Part shown: one piece after another, positions 47,953-57,609 of the stretch
Layout of the letters: the number at the start of each line of letters is the position of its first letter
How positions within the stretch are numbered: position 1 is the stretch's first letter
Assembly (NCBI GenBank): GCA_015689775.1
Contig: WVSR01000001.1
Span: forward strand, 931,501-995,500
Origin: Rhodobacterales bacterium LSUCC0387
GTDB taxonomy: Bacteria > Pseudomonadota > Alphaproteobacteria > Rhodobacterales > Rhodobacteraceae
Length of the DNA: 64,000 bases
Direction: 5' to 3'
The notes under the pieces: model-generated
Database searches by the model: none
What the model was told of the DNA's origin: nothing
The model's input: only the letters and a program-made list of their open reading frames with translations
Made by a program: the position numbers and the translations under genes

Positions 47953-48080
47953 ATCGTATAACCTCAGGGGAATTAAAATGCGTCACTTATGGTGGTGCAA
48001 CATATCGCGGCGCGCTGCAAGGGGAAGGGGCGTAGGAATTCTGTGCGTGTTTTGGGGACAATTTTCGCCAAAATACACGC

Positions 48081-49859
48081 TTAACGCGAAAGACAGGTGA
48101 CCTTTGCCGTGATCGACTGCGCCAGCCGCGCTAAGGCTTCGCCGCGCAGCGGTTCCTCTCGGATCACGCGGGGCAGGGCAGGCAGACCTGCCGCTACAAG
48201 CGTTGTGGCGATATCGGCAGCAGGTGTGACAGCCCCCCCGCGATAAAGCCCCATAAGCCCGCCTGTAGCATCAAGAACGGGCCCGCCCAACTCGGTTTGC
48301 GAGGGGTTTGGATAGGTGGGCCCTGCGTCCTCCAACGGTCGCAAGGTGGCCGCTGAAAGCCTGCCCTCATAGGCAAATCCCGCGATATATTGCGTCGATC
48401 CCATCCGAGAGGCTGCGGTAAATTCAGCCAAAGCTGGTGGGGTCAGCGGTTTGTCGGGCGCAATCACAACAATTCCAAGGGCGCTGTCGCGGTAAATCTC
48501 GCGCGCGACAATCGCATCATTGAGGCGCAGGGTGGGGCAGGTTTGTGGCAGGCTTGCATCGGTCAAGACATGGCCTGTGTCCGTCACAAAAACGCCTGAG
48601 CGTTGCCCAAGGGGGCTTGGCTCTGTTTCTGATGCATTCAGCGCGGGTGATGTGCCGCTTTGTGCGATGTCACGCTCCAACACGCCCTCTAATGCCAGGA
48701 AATTTTTCTCAATCTGCGGCATCAGCCGTGCGATGGGGGTATATTCTGCGGTGGGGCCGCGGATGATTAGACCCTTAATCGCTCCGCCCTCTAAGCGAGC
48801 AAAACCCGTGGTGAAGCGCGTTGCGTCACTGGCGGCAATATCAAAACGGCCCCGCAGCACATCGCGCAAGCCCCCTTCGGGCATGATGTCCGCATCTGTT
48901 ACGATCTCGAACAAAGACTGTAGGCGTGCCTGATCCCCCTCGGCGGAGATCAACACGACCTCGACCCCGCGCGCATCTGTCGGGGCAAAGATCGCAAAGG
49001 GGGGGGCATAGGTCGCGAATTCCACATATCCCATCGGCAAGAGTGCTGCGATGCCCGCGCGGGTGTCCGTTATCCGCTCCAGCCCAAGTTGCGCCAAATC
49101 TGCCTGCCATTGCGCGATCAAATCTGACCGTTCAGCGGTGCTTAATACCCCCGTTTCGGGCCAGTCATTCCTGCTTTGCCATGCCGCCATGGCCCCCCGC
49201 GTGCCCGCGCCAAATACCCCATCAATCCCCCCTTCATAAAGTCCGAACCATTGCAGAGCGCGCTGTAAATCATCGCGCGCGGCGGGATCAAGATCCGCTT
49301 CGCCTGCGCGCGCTTGGGCAAGGGTTTCTTGCGGTGGCGCATCTGTTTGGGGCGCGGTTACAGGGGTGGCTTTTGGTTCTACGGTTGTTTGTGATGGTTT
49401 TTCAGGCGCGTCTTGTGGCGAGACCTTGGGCAAAGGTTCAATGGCTATCACCTGTAGTGCTGTCGCTTGGGCCGCAGTAGGCCAGAATTGGCGCCTGTAA
49501 TTTTGTGGGGTTTGCATATAGCTGTCGCTGGGAATTTGACCCGAGGCCCGCAGATCGCGCAGGCGTGCCTGTGCCACCTCACGCGGATAGGGGCCGAGGG
49601 CCAGTGCATATAGGCCTGTGCGCATCATGAACCCTGCCACCCCCATGGTGGCGCTGCGGCTCTCATAGACGCGCAGACGCGATTGTGCCGTAACCAGATC
49701 AGGATGCGCTTCGATTTGCACCCAAACCAAATCTGTTTGGGCCTGCGCTTGAGCCTGTGGCAAATGGCCGATCAGGCTGGCGCATAGAATAGCCAAAGAG
49801 ATCACAATTGCCGCCCGCAACCGTGCAGTCTGACCTGCCCTAACCCCGTGATTTTGCAT
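48081..49859 (-). CDS. Secreted SPOR/peptidoglycan-binding protein with degenerate trypsin-like domain
   Basis: A 592-residue exported protein. The order is: signal peptide (ending around QAQAQA), a SPOR-like domain (about 40-115), a Pro/Thr-rich linker, a peptidoglycan_binding_1 domain (LQRALQWFGLYEGGIDGVFG onward), a long middle domain, and a C-terminal chymotrypsin-like fold. In the last part the catalytic histidine site reads LTDAS and the serine site reads TELGGPV, so neither residue is present. It probably binds the cell wall and acts as a non-catalytic scaffold. It is divergent from glyQ. Confidence 0.75.
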   Translation of the reverse strand: MQNHGVRAGQTARLRAAIVISLAILCASLIGHLPQAQAQAQTDLVWVQIEAHPDLVTAQSRLRVYESRSATMGVAGFMMRTGLYALALGPYPREVAQARLRDLRASGQIPSDSYMQTPQNYRRQFWPTAAQATALQVIAIEPLPKVSPQDAPEKPSQTTVEPKATPVTAPQTDAPPQETLAQARAGEADLDPAARDDLQRALQWFGLYEGGIDGVFGAGTRGAMAAWQSRNDWPETGVLSTAERSDLIAQWQADLAQLGLERITDTRAGIAALLPMGYVEFATYAPPFAIFAPTDARGVEVVLISAEGDQARLQSLFEIVTDADIMPEGGLRDVLRGRFDIAASDATRFTTGFARLEGGAIKGLIIRGPTAEYTPIARLMPQIEKNFLALEGVLERDIAQSGTSPALNASETEPSPLGQRSGVFVTDTGHVLTDASLPQTCPTLRLNDAIVAREIYRDSALGIVVIAPDKPLTPPALAEFTAASRMGSTQYIAGFAYEGRLSAATLRPLEDAGPTYPNPSQTELGGPVLDATGGLMGLYRGGAVTPAADIATTLVAAGLPALPRVIREEPLRGEALARLAQSITAKVTCLSR

Positions 49860-49980
49860 ATTGCCCTAATCCGTAACCTTAAGAGTGATTTTGTTCAGAT
49901 TATCCGCGAAACGGGCGTGATGCACCCCGTTTTCACCAGTAATTTCGTGAATTTCCCATCGCGCAGGTCATAAGCTGTGA

Positions 49981-50009
49981 TTGACCCTCGGCATCCTGCG
50001 TCCTATGTG
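49981..50009 (+). promoter_or_regulatory. Candidate glyQ promoter
   Basis: TTGACC, exactly 17 bases, TATGTG, ending 34 bp before the chosen glyQ ATG. Architecture and strength resemble the proposed nuo promoter. The 184-bp divergent gap also holds a 7-bp hairpin (AAACGGG/CCCGTTT). Confidence 0.42.
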
Positions 50010-50043
50010 GTCGACAACTTTCGTTAAGCCCAAGGAACGATCA

Positions 50044-50982
50044 ATGTCGTGCATGGAAAAGCCCCGCAGTTTCCAAGAAATCATCCTGCGTCTTCAAACC
50101 TACTGGGCGCAGAAAGGCTGTGCCGTGATGCAGCCCTATGACATGGAGGTCGGGGCGGGCACCTTTCACCCTGCCACAACCTTGCGCAGCTTAGGCTCGC
50201 GGCCTTGGGCGGTGGCTTATGTGCAGCCCTCGCGCCGCCCCACCGATGGCCGTTATGGGGAGAACCCAAACCGCTTGCAGCATTATTACCAGTATCAGGT
50301 GCTGATCAAACCAAGCCCACCCAATTTGCAAGATCTCTATCTTGGCAGCCTTGAGGCCATCGGGATTGATATGGCGATGCATGACATTCGCTTTGTGGAG
50401 GATGATTGGGAAAGTCCAACCTTGGGCGCTTGGGGCCTGGGTTGGGAAGTTTGGTGTGATGGCATGGAGGTCAGCCAATTCACCTATTTCCAACAGGTGG
50501 GCGGGCATGATTGCCACCCTGTGTCGGGCGAGCTAACCTATGGCCTTGAGCGATTGGCGATGTACGTTCTGGGCGTGGATCATGTGATGGAGATGCCGTT
50601 CAATGATCCAGACGCAACGATTGCATTGAAATATGGGGATGCGTTCCGTCAAACAGAGGAAGAATATTCCCGTTTTAACTTTGATACGGCCAATACAGAT
50701 ATTCTTTTGCGTCAGTTCGAAGAGGCTGAAGCGGAATGTCAGCGCATCCTTGCCGCAGAAAATATTGATCCTAAAACGGGCAAGCGGATCATCATGGCCC
50801 ATCCTGCCTATGATCAATGCATCAAGGCAAGCCACATGTTCAACCTGCTGGATGCCCGTGGGGTCATTTCGGTGACGGAGCGGCAAGGTTACATTGGTCG
50901 TGTGCGCGCTTTGGCGAAACTTTGCGCTGATGCTTTCGTGCAAACTGAGGCGGGCGGATTTGAGGTGGGGCAGTACGCATGA
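50044..50982 (+). CDS. glyQ: Glycyl-tRNA synthetase alpha subunit
   Basis: Catalytic subunit of the bacterial alpha2-beta2 glycyl-tRNA synthetase. The 312 residues begin with the family's [16 protein letters not shown] and include [29 protein letters not shown] and [13 protein letters not shown] (class II motifs). I chose ATG 50044, with AAGGAACG upstream; 50053 is also possible. It overlaps the next ORF by 4 bp. Confidence 0.95.
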   Translation: MSCMEKPRSFQEIILRLQTYWAQKGCAVMQPYDMEVGAGTFHPATTLRSLGSRPWAVAYVQPSRRPTDGRYGENPNRLQHYYQYQVLIKPSPPNLQDLYLGSLEAIGIDMAMHDIRFVEDDWESPTLGAWGLGWEVWCDGMEVSQFTYFQQVGGHDCHPVSGELTYGLERLAMYVLGVDHVMEMPFNDPDATIALKYGDAFRQTEEEYSRFNFDTANTDILLRQFEEAEAECQRILAAENIDPKTGKRIIMAHPAYDQCIKASHMFNLLDARGVISVTERQGYIGRVRALAKLCADAFVQTEAGGFEVGQYA

Positions 50983-51518
50983 GCAATAAACGCGTGGGTC
51001 GTTTTGTGGTGGCGGCGATTGCCCTGTCGGCTTTGGCGGCAGGGGTGGGAATGTGGTATGCGCAGACCCGGGCCTATTATGCCCCTGTCATGCCCGATGA
51101 TCCGCGCGCGCAAATCACGCTCAGCGTTGATGGCACGCCCATGCCCTTGGCCAGTTCCAACTTCGATGGCATTGACAGCAACAGCTCGCCCGTTCGGTTC
51201 CGTGCTTGTTTTGATCTTGAGGTAGGCCAAGACGCAGTTATTGCAGCGGCGGAACCATATGACGGTGCAACGCCCTTGATCGCGCCATCTTGGTTCCGAT
51301 GTTTTGACGCCGAAGCGATTGGTGCAGCCCTAGAGGCGGGGCGCGCAACCGCCTATTTGGGTGCGCGTGATTTTGTCTATGGGGTCGATATCGTGGTTGC
51401 CTTGGATGACGCGGGGCGGGGCCATGCTTGGCGGCAGATCAACCCGTGCGGCGAAGCGGCCTTTAACGGGGATCCTGTGCCAGAAGGGTGCCCCCCTGTC
51501 CCTGAGGGGATGCAATGA
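50979..51518 (+). CDS. DUF6446-like membrane-anchored protein between glyQ and glyS
   Basis: A 179-residue protein with one N-terminal membrane helix (about 9-27) and a periplasmic domain containing cysteine-bearing [14 protein letters not shown] and INPCGEA, possibly disulfide linked. It resembles DUF6446, a family I know from the glyQ-glyS gap of Rhodobacteraceae; its function is unknown. ATGA overlaps at both ends show tight coupling to its neighbours. Confidence 0.72.
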   Translation: MSNKRVGRFVVAAIALSALAAGVGMWYAQTRAYYAPVMPDDPRAQITLSVDGTPMPLASSNFDGIDSNSSPVRFRACFDLEVGQDAVIAAAEPYDGATPLIAPSWFRCFDAEAIGAALEAGRATAYLGARDFVYGVDIVVALDDAGRGHAWRQINPCGEAAFNGDPVPEGCPPVPEGMQ

Positions 51519-51898
51519 TCGAAACCCCCACCGAACTTGAACAGCTGCAAGCCGAGTTTGATCGGTTCCGCCGCCGCGCGCGCTGCAATGCGCGCAAGGC
51601 GCAGGCGGATGGGCTGTTGATGGTGGTTTTGTCGATGCTGACCCCGCGTGATGTGGTCTGCAATTGTGGGGCGAATGTGGGGGATGTGACCGCACAGCTT
51701 TCCGCGTCAGGCCTCTTTGACAAAACTCGCCTGACTGTGGCTAAAGCCCATGAAAACAAATTCGCTGAAACCCATGAAAACAAATTCGCTGAAACCCATG
51801 AAAATAAATTCAAAGAGCTTCGCCCCCGTTTCCGCGCTTTGAGCGAACGCCTGAGCGAGGCCTATCCGATCACCCGCGTCAACCTTGATTGGATCTAA
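51515..51898 (+). pseudogene. Shrunken FkbM-methyltransferase-like remnant with 24-bp repeats
   Basis: A 127-residue intact frame. Residues 40-70 (MLTPRDVVCNCGANVGDVTA) look like the first SAM-binding motif of FkbM-type methyltransferases. This is followed at once by a tail, ENKF repeats then LRPRFRAL and VNLDWI, that resembles the C-terminal end of such proteins. The middle, holding the rest of the catalytic domain, is missing, so it cannot be an active enzyme. An internal in-frame deletion is the simplest explanation. Three near-identical 24-bp repeats sit at the presumed junction. It is translationally coupled to DUF6446 and lies 24 bp before glyS. Confidence 0.55.
51747..51818 (+). repeat. 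Three tandem 24-bp repeats inside the gly operon
   Basis: The unit is CCCATGAAAACAAATTCGCTGAAA; copies start at 51747, 51771 and 51795. The first two are identical and the third has diverged after base 10. They encode HENKFAET repeats in frame, so copy-number changes would keep the frame. Confidence 0.9.
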
Positions 51899-51922
51899 CG
51901 CGACCGCAATAGGACGAAATCT

Positions 51923-54001
51923 ATGCCCGATCTTCTGCTGGAACTGTTTTCCGAAGAAATCCCTGCCCGTATGCAAGCCAAAGCAGCCGAGGATTTGAAA
52001 TCGCTTGTCACCAATAGTCTGGTTGAGGCCGGGCTGACCTATGCATCCGCGGCAAGTTTCGCGACCCCCCGCCGCCTGTGTTTAGTGGTGGACGGGCTGA
52101 GCGCCAATTCCCCAACCACCACAGAAGAACGCAAAGGTCCGCGCGTGGATGCGCCAGAGGCCGCGATCGAAGGATTTTTGCGCGGCGCAGGCGTGTCACG
52201 CGATGCGCTTGAGACACGCGAAGATAAGAAGGGCGAGATTTATGTCGCCCGTATCACCCAGGAGGGGCGTGATGCCGCGGATATTATTGCGGAATTAGTG
52301 CCATCAGTAATTCGCAATTTCCCATGGCCAAAATCCATGCGCTGGGGGGCAGGGTCTTTGCGTTGGGTGCGGCCTTTGCATTCCATCCTATGCCTCTTGA
52401 CCGATGAGGCAGGAGCACGCGTTGTGCCCTTCGAGGTTGATGATATCGTGGCGGGTGACAAAACGCGCGGCCATCGCTTTATGGGCCCTGATGTCTTTGC
52501 AATAAGAAGTTTTGAGGATTATGAAGCCAAGCTGAAACGTGCCCATGTGATCTTGCGCGCTGATGAACGCGCAGACGCCATTTGGCACGAGGCCAGTCAA
52601 ATGGCCTTCGCCGCGGGGTTGGAATTGGTCGAAGATCGCGGCCTTTTGGCCGAGGTGGCGGGTCTTGTGGAATGGCCCGTTGTTTTGATGGGCGAGATTG
52701 GCACGGATTTCTTGAACCTGCCACCAGCGGTTTTGCAGACCTCAATGAAAGAGCATCAGAAATTCTTTTCTGTGAAGAACCCCAAAACGGGACGCATTGA
52801 GCGCTTTGTGACTGTGGCCAACCGCATCACCGCTGATGAGGGTGCGACCATTTTGGCGGGCAATCAAAAGGTGCTTTCTGCGCGTCTGTCAGATGCGAAA
52901 TTCTTTTGGGAAAATGATTTGCGCGTAGCGAAGTCGGATATCACCCAATGGACGCAAAGCCTTGAGAATGTGACCTTTCAGGCGAAACTTGGCTCGCAGG
53001 CCGCGCGGATTGCGCGGATCGCGGAGTTGGCGGCCGAACTGGCCCCGATTGTAGGGGCGGACGCAGATCAAGCGCGCCAAGCGGCAAAGATCGCCAAGGC
53101 GGATTTGTCCTCTGAAATGGTCTATGAATTCCCTGAATTGCAGGGCCTGATGGGCCGCTATTACGCCGCTGAAGCAGGCTATGCGCCTGAAATTGCGGCG
53201 GTCGCGCAGGAACATTACCAACCCCTTGGCCCGTCAGATGATGTGCCAAGCGCGCCTCTCTCGGTCGCCGTGGCCTTGGCCGATAAAATTGACACGCTGA
53301 CGGGCTTCTGGGCGATTGATGAAAAGCCCACAGGCAGCAAAGACCCCTATGCGCTGCGCCGCGCAGCCTTGGGCGTGATCCGCCTGATTTTGGACAATGG
53401 GGTGCGCTTGAACCTATCCGCACCCTTTGTGTCGCGTGTTGCAGCCTTTGGGGCTGATGCACCTGAGGCTGCGGCCGCAGACCTCCTTTCGTTCTTCCAT
53501 GATCGCCTCAAGGTGCATTTGCGCGATCAGGGCATCCGCCATGATGTGATCGATGCCTGCCTGTCGATGGCAGGCAATGATGATCTGGACTTAGTCGTGG
53601 CGCGGGCGCGCGCCGTGCAGGCGGTGCTGTCGACCGAAGATGGTGAAAATCTGATCCTAGGCTATCGCCGTGCCAATAACATCTTGACGCAAGCAGAGGC
53701 CAAGGATGGGGTGGAATATCGGTTTGGTGCAGATATGAAATTTGCAGAAACCGATGAAGAGCGCGCGCTTTTCACGGCCCTTGCCGCTGCGCGGGACGCG
53801 GCAAACCCCGCCCTTGCCGCTGAGGATTTTGCAGCCGCCATGGCCGCTTTGGCCGCGCTTCGCGGGCCGATTGATGGCTTCTTCGAAAAGGTGCAGGTCA
53901 ATGCCGATAGCGAAATTGTGCGGCGCAATCGTCTGAACTTGCTGCATGAAATCGTGGAAACTTGTGGCAAGGTCGCCGATTTGTCGCGCATTGAGGGGTA
54001 A
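51923..54001 (+). CDS. glyS: Glycyl-tRNA synthetase beta subunit
   Basis: tRNA-binding subunit of the tetrameric glycyl-tRNA synthetase. The 692 residues start with PDLLLELFSEEIPARMQ, the family N-terminus, and include RWVRPLHSI, TSMKEHQKFF and the HD-like and anticodon-binding C-terminal domains. The length is normal. Confidence 0.95.
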   Translation: MPDLLLELFSEEIPARMQAKAAEDLKSLVTNSLVEAGLTYASAASFATPRRLCLVVDGLSANSPTTTEERKGPRVDAPEAAIEGFLRGAGVSRDALETREDKKGEIYVARITQEGRDAADIIAELVPSVIRNFPWPKSMRWGAGSLRWVRPLHSILCLLTDEAGARVVPFEVDDIVAGDKTRGHRFMGPDVFAIRSFEDYEAKLKRAHVILRADERADAIWHEASQMAFAAGLELVEDRGLLAEVAGLVEWPVVLMGEIGTDFLNLPPAVLQTSMKEHQKFFSVKNPKTGRIERFVTVANRITADEGATILAGNQKVLSARLSDAKFFWENDLRVAKSDITQWTQSLENVTFQAKLGSQAARIARIAELAAELAPIVGADADQARQAAKIAKADLSSEMVYEFPELQGLMGRYYAAEAGYAPEIAAVAQEHYQPLGPSDDVPSAPLSVAVALADKIDTLTGFWAIDEKPTGSKDPYALRRAALGVIRLILDNGVRLNLSAPFVSRVAAFGADAPEAAAADLLSFFHDRLKVHLRDQGIRHDVIDACLSMAGNDDLDLVVARARAVQAVLSTEDGENLILGYRRANNILTQAEAKDGVEYRFGADMKFAETDEERALFTALAAARDAANPALAAEDFAAAMAALAALRGPIDGFFEKVQVNADSEIVRRNRLNLLHEIVETCGKVADLSRIEG

Positions 54002-54084
54002 TGCTGCATCGCGGCGCTTTACAGATAGCGTTATGATTGTATCTTAGTGTCTTAGCCAGTTTCGGCTAAGAGTAAGAATTGCAA

Positions 54085-56616
54085 ATGAAAAATCGACCCG
54101 ACTATACGCTGATCACCGCCACGGCGGATATGCACACAGCCACCCACGGCAATCGCGCCAAATGCTTGCAACGTTTAGTGCGCTTGGGTTTGCCCGTGCC
54201 TTTGACAGCGGCCTTGTCCTTTGACGCTGTGCGCCAAATTGCGCAAGGGGTGGTTCCTGATCTGGCCCCGCTTTGGGCCGATTTTGGCCCCCATGCCTTG
54301 GTTTCTGTGCGCTCAAGCAGCCAGGCGGCGGATTGGGGCGGGCCTGGCACGGTGTTAAATATTGGGATGAATGACGAATTGGCCGAACATTTGGCTAAGG
54401 TTCATGGGCGCAGCGCGGCAGATCAGCTTTATGTCAATTTCATCCGCGCCTATGCGGTGGATGTCTTGCGTCTGGATGCCGATGAATTTGAGGGGCCGCT
54501 AACCCCGCGGATTGCCAAAGACCATTTCGAGGATGAAGCGGAGGAGGCCTTTCCCCAAGACCCCGCAATGCAGTTGCGCGAGGTTCTGCGGTCTATGGCG
54601 CGGGCGTGGGAGGGGACAACCGCGCGGCTGTTGCGGCAGGCGCAAGGCGCACCTGCTGATGCGGGGCTTGGTCTTGTGGTGCAGCGCATGGCGCTGGGTG
54701 TCGGTGAGGGCGTTTCGGGGTCTGGCATCGTTCAGATGATTGACCCTGACACGGGAGACGCCGATGTGATCGGTCGTTTCGTGCCGCAGGCGCAAGGTCG
54801 GGTGGCATTGCGTGATGATGACGCGCTCTACATCCGCAGTGATGCGCGTGGCCATTCCCTTCAAAATGCAGCGCCAGAGGCCTATCATGACTTGATCGCT
54901 GCGGGCGCCTTGATGCGCGAGAAATTGCGCGAAGAAATGCAGATTGAATTCACCTTGATGAATGGTCAGCTGAACATTCTTGACGCAGTGTGCGCGCCCC
55001 GTTCTGCACGCGCGGCTGTCGCAACAGTGGTCAATATGGCCAATGATCGCGTTATTTCGCGCGGCGAGGCTTTATCGCGGATACCGCCGTTTTCTTTGGG
55101 GCAATTGTTGCACCGTCACGTGGATGCAGGTGCCCCTCGTGATGTCTTGGGGCGTGGGATTGCCGCCGCACCTGGTGCTGCGACTGGCAAGATTGTGTTT
55201 TCTTCTACTGCTGCACAGGCCTTGGCCGCGCAGGGCGAGGCCACAATTTTGGTTAAACGCGAAACCAGTTCGGAAGATGTGCGCGGGATGCACGCCGCGC
55301 AGGCCGTTTTGACCGAGCGGGGCGGTATGACCAGCCATGCTGCCGTGATCGCACGGGGGCTTGGCTTGCCTTGTGTGACAGGGGCAAGCATCCTGCAACT
55401 CGATATGCGCAAAAAAACGCTCACCACCGCAGGACGGCGCGTTTTCCACGAGGGGGATGTGATCACTGTTGACGGCTCCTCTGGCGATATCTTGGTTGGG
55501 GCTGCCAAGTTGATTGAGCCTGCTATTGGCGGGGCCTTTGCCACGCTGATCCAATGGGCCGATGAAATTCGTGACATTGGTATTCGCGTTAATGCGGACA
55601 CAGTCGAGGATGTGGAAACCGCGCAGCAATTCGGTGTTGATGGGATTGGCCTGTGCCGAACAGAGCATATGTTCTTTGATCCAAATCGCCTGACCTTGAT
55701 GCGCGAGATGATTTTTGCCGAAACAGAAAGCGACCGCGCGGCTGCCTTGGATCGGTTGTTACCGATGCAACGGGGCGACTTCACCGAGCTGTTTAAACGG
55801 ATGCAGGGCAAGCCCGTTTGTATCCGTCTCTTTGACCCGCCTTTGCACGAATTTTTGCCCTCAGATCGAGACGGCATTCGTGCCTTGGCCGAAGCATTGG
55901 ATTTGCCCGTAAGCCGCGTTGCCGCGCGCATTGAGTCGCTGCAGGAATATAATCCCATGTTGGGAATGCGCGGTGTGCGTCTTGGTATTACTATGCCTGA
56001 GATTTACGATATGCAGGCCCGCGCGATTTTTGAGGCAACCATTGCCGCAAGCGAGGGGAAAAACCTTGTTGTTCCTGAAATCATGATCCCGCTTGTCTCG
56101 GCCAAGCGCGAGGTTGAGTTGGTAAAATCACGGGTGGATGCGGTGGCCGCCGCCGTTGCCGCTCACAGTGCTAAAACGTTCACCTATCGTCTTGGGGTGA
56201 TGGTTGAGACACCACGCGCGGCTCTGCGGGCGGGCGAGATCGCGGAATCTTCGTCCTTTTTGTCATTTGGCACCAATGACTTGACCCAGATGACCTATGG
56301 TTTGTCGCGCGATGATGCGGGGCGCTTTATGTCGGCCTATGTCCAGCAAGGTGTGTTTGTGGAAGACCCGTTCACCCGTTTGGACACAGAAGGGGTTGGC
56401 GAATTGCTGCTCATCGGTGCAGAACGTGGGCGGGCTGTTCGCCCCGAAATGACCCTCGCCATCTGTGGTGAGCATGGCGGTGATCCAGATTCTATTCGCT
56501 TCTCTCGGATCGCTGGTTTCGATTATGTGTCCTGTTCACCTTTCCGCGTTCCCTTGGCTAAGCTATCGGCGGCACAATGCGTTTTGGAGGATGAGAGTCT
56601 CCCCGCAAAGCGTTGA
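54085..56616 (+). CDS. ppdK: Pyruvate, phosphate dikinase-like protein with divergent ATP-site signatures
   Basis: PPDK interconverts pyruvate and PEP through a phosphohistidine. The swivelling domain GGMTSHAAVIARG (His418) and the PEP/pyruvate barrel (GLCRTEHMFF, NPMLGMRGVRL, and AICGEHGGDP with Cys794) look intact. The N-terminal ATP-grasp part is divergent: the GGKGANL lysine loop reads GNRAKCL (Arg24). The LQTRNGKR site after EFT reads LDAVCAPR (Asp300, Val302). Arg in SVRSSS is kept. At 843 residues it is shorter than canonical PPDK (about 870-890). It is co-directional with glyS. It may be an active variant or a specialised paralogue. Confidence 0.85.
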   Translation: MKNRPDYTLITATADMHTATHGNRAKCLQRLVRLGLPVPLTAALSFDAVRQIAQGVVPDLAPLWADFGPHALVSVRSSSQAADWGGPGTVLNIGMNDELAEHLAKVHGRSAADQLYVNFIRAYAVDVLRLDADEFEGPLTPRIAKDHFEDEAEEAFPQDPAMQLREVLRSMARAWEGTTARLLRQAQGAPADAGLGLVVQRMALGVGEGVSGSGIVQMIDPDTGDADVIGRFVPQAQGRVALRDDDALYIRSDARGHSLQNAAPEAYHDLIAAGALMREKLREEMQIEFTLMNGQLNILDAVCAPRSARAAVATVVNMANDRVISRGEALSRIPPFSLGQLLHRHVDAGAPRDVLGRGIAAAPGAATGKIVFSSTAAQALAAQGEATILVKRETSSEDVRGMHAAQAVLTERGGMTSHAAVIARGLGLPCVTGASILQLDMRKKTLTTAGRRVFHEGDVITVDGSSGDILVGAAKLIEPAIGGAFATLIQWADEIRDIGIRVNADTVEDVETAQQFGVDGIGLCRTEHMFFDPNRLTLMREMIFAETESDRAAALDRLLPMQRGDFTELFKRMQGKPVCIRLFDPPLHEFLPSDRDGIRALAEALDLPVSRVAARIESLQEYNPMLGMRGVRLGITMPEIYDMQARAIFEATIAASEGKNLVVPEIMIPLVSAKREVELVKSRVDAVAAAVAAHSAKTFTYRLGVMVETPRAALRAGEIAESSSFLSFGTNDLTQMTYGLSRDDAGRFMSAYVQQGVFVEDPFTRLDTEGVGELLLIGAERGRAVRPEMTLAICGEHGGDPDSIRFSRIAGFDYVSCSPFRVPLAKLSAAQCVLEDESLPAKR

Positions 56617-56720
56617 TATTGCGCCGAGTCTGTCATCTGATTTGCCATGGCCCATGTCTAAATGATGCGGTGATCTAAGCACCAAACACAAAAACGCCGG
56701 TCGATTTGTCGGTTTTGGAA

Positions 56721-56736
56721 AGCCGTGCTAACGGCT
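56721..56736 (+). other. Perfect 6-bp hairpin before the SleB-type gene
   Basis: AGCCGT, GCTA, ACGGCT in the 179-bp gap after the PPDK-like gene. There is no T tract. Nothing else convincing is seen in the gap. Confidence 0.35.
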
Positions 56737-56795
56737 CTAACGCATTCTGATTAATGGATTGCTACATTGGGGAACAACCCCAAGGAGCAGAGGCA

Positions 56796-57500
56796 ATGGG
56801 TTTCAAACAGGCATGTGCTGCGATTGCGGCCTACTTGTTGTTTATGTCAAATGCCGCCCTGGCGGAAACGTCCTCAATCTATGATGGGGATTATCCCGTT
56901 GTGATGTCATCTTCGCAGCCGCAATCGGGTTCGATGGAATTGCGCCTATCGTCTTTGATGTTTGATGAGCGCGCTGCGTTGCGGGGCATCAGCCCCTCAC
57001 AAGTTGCCCGTTTGGGTGCGCGTGTGCGCTCCCCCTTTGGCCGAAATGGGGCGCCGCGTCAGATTTATAACGAAGCCCAATTGATGTCATTGCCCCGTCC
57101 ACGCAGTAACGCACAGCATCGATGCCTCACCGAGGCGCTTTATTTCGAGGCGCGCGGCGAGCCGATCCGCGGTCAATATGCCGTTGCCGAAGTGATTTTG
57201 AACCGCGTGGATAATGACAATTATCCAGATAACATTTGCGATGTCGTCTACCAAAACGCGCATCGGCATTTTGCCTGCCAATTCACCTATGCCTGTGATG
57301 GTATCCCAGAAAATGTGACGGATCGTGCCACATGGGATCGCCAGTCGCGCATCGCCCGTTTGATGATGGATGGCGCGCCGCGTACCCTCACCTCAGGGGC
57401 CACGCATTATCACGCGGATTATGTCCATCCTAACTGGGCGCGGGTTTATCCGCGCACTGCCACGATTGGGCAGCATCTTTTCTATCGTCAGCAATATTAA
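56796..57500 (+). CDS. SleB-type cell wall hydrolase
   Basis: A 234-residue exported peptidoglycan hydrolase of the Hydrolase_2 (SleB/CwlJ) family, probably a lytic transglycosylase-like enzyme. A signal peptide (MGFKQAC to ALAE) is followed by about 90 residues of linker, then the domain LTEALYFEARGEPIRGQYAVAE with the catalytic glutamate, NRVDNDNYPDNICDVVYQ, and the C-terminal THYHADYVHPNWA. AAGGAGCAGAGGC directly precedes ATG 56796. The role is cell-wall remodelling, not spore germination. Confidence 0.88.
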   Translation: MGFKQACAAIAAYLLFMSNAALAETSSIYDGDYPVVMSSSQPQSGSMELRLSSLMFDERAALRGISPSQVARLGARVRSPFGRNGAPRQIYNEAQLMSLPRPRSNAQHRCLTEALYFEARGEPIRGQYAVAEVILNRVDNDNYPDNICDVVYQNAHRHFACQFTYACDGIPENVTDRATWDRQSRIARLMMDGAPRTLTSGATHYHADYVHPNWARVYPRTATIGQHLFYRQQY

Positions 57501-57609
57501 GCGCGGTGCAGCAGCGGGTCGCTGATAGCGCGGGTTGCGGCGGTTTTGACGCCTGTCTTTCGCCGTGTTTTGAGCTATAGGACCTGCGGAAAGAAGATCA
57601 CGAAAGTCT

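Noticed and set aside
51747-51818. CRISPR-like direct repeats
   Set aside because: The 24-bp units are contiguous with no spacers and lie in frame inside a coding sequence.
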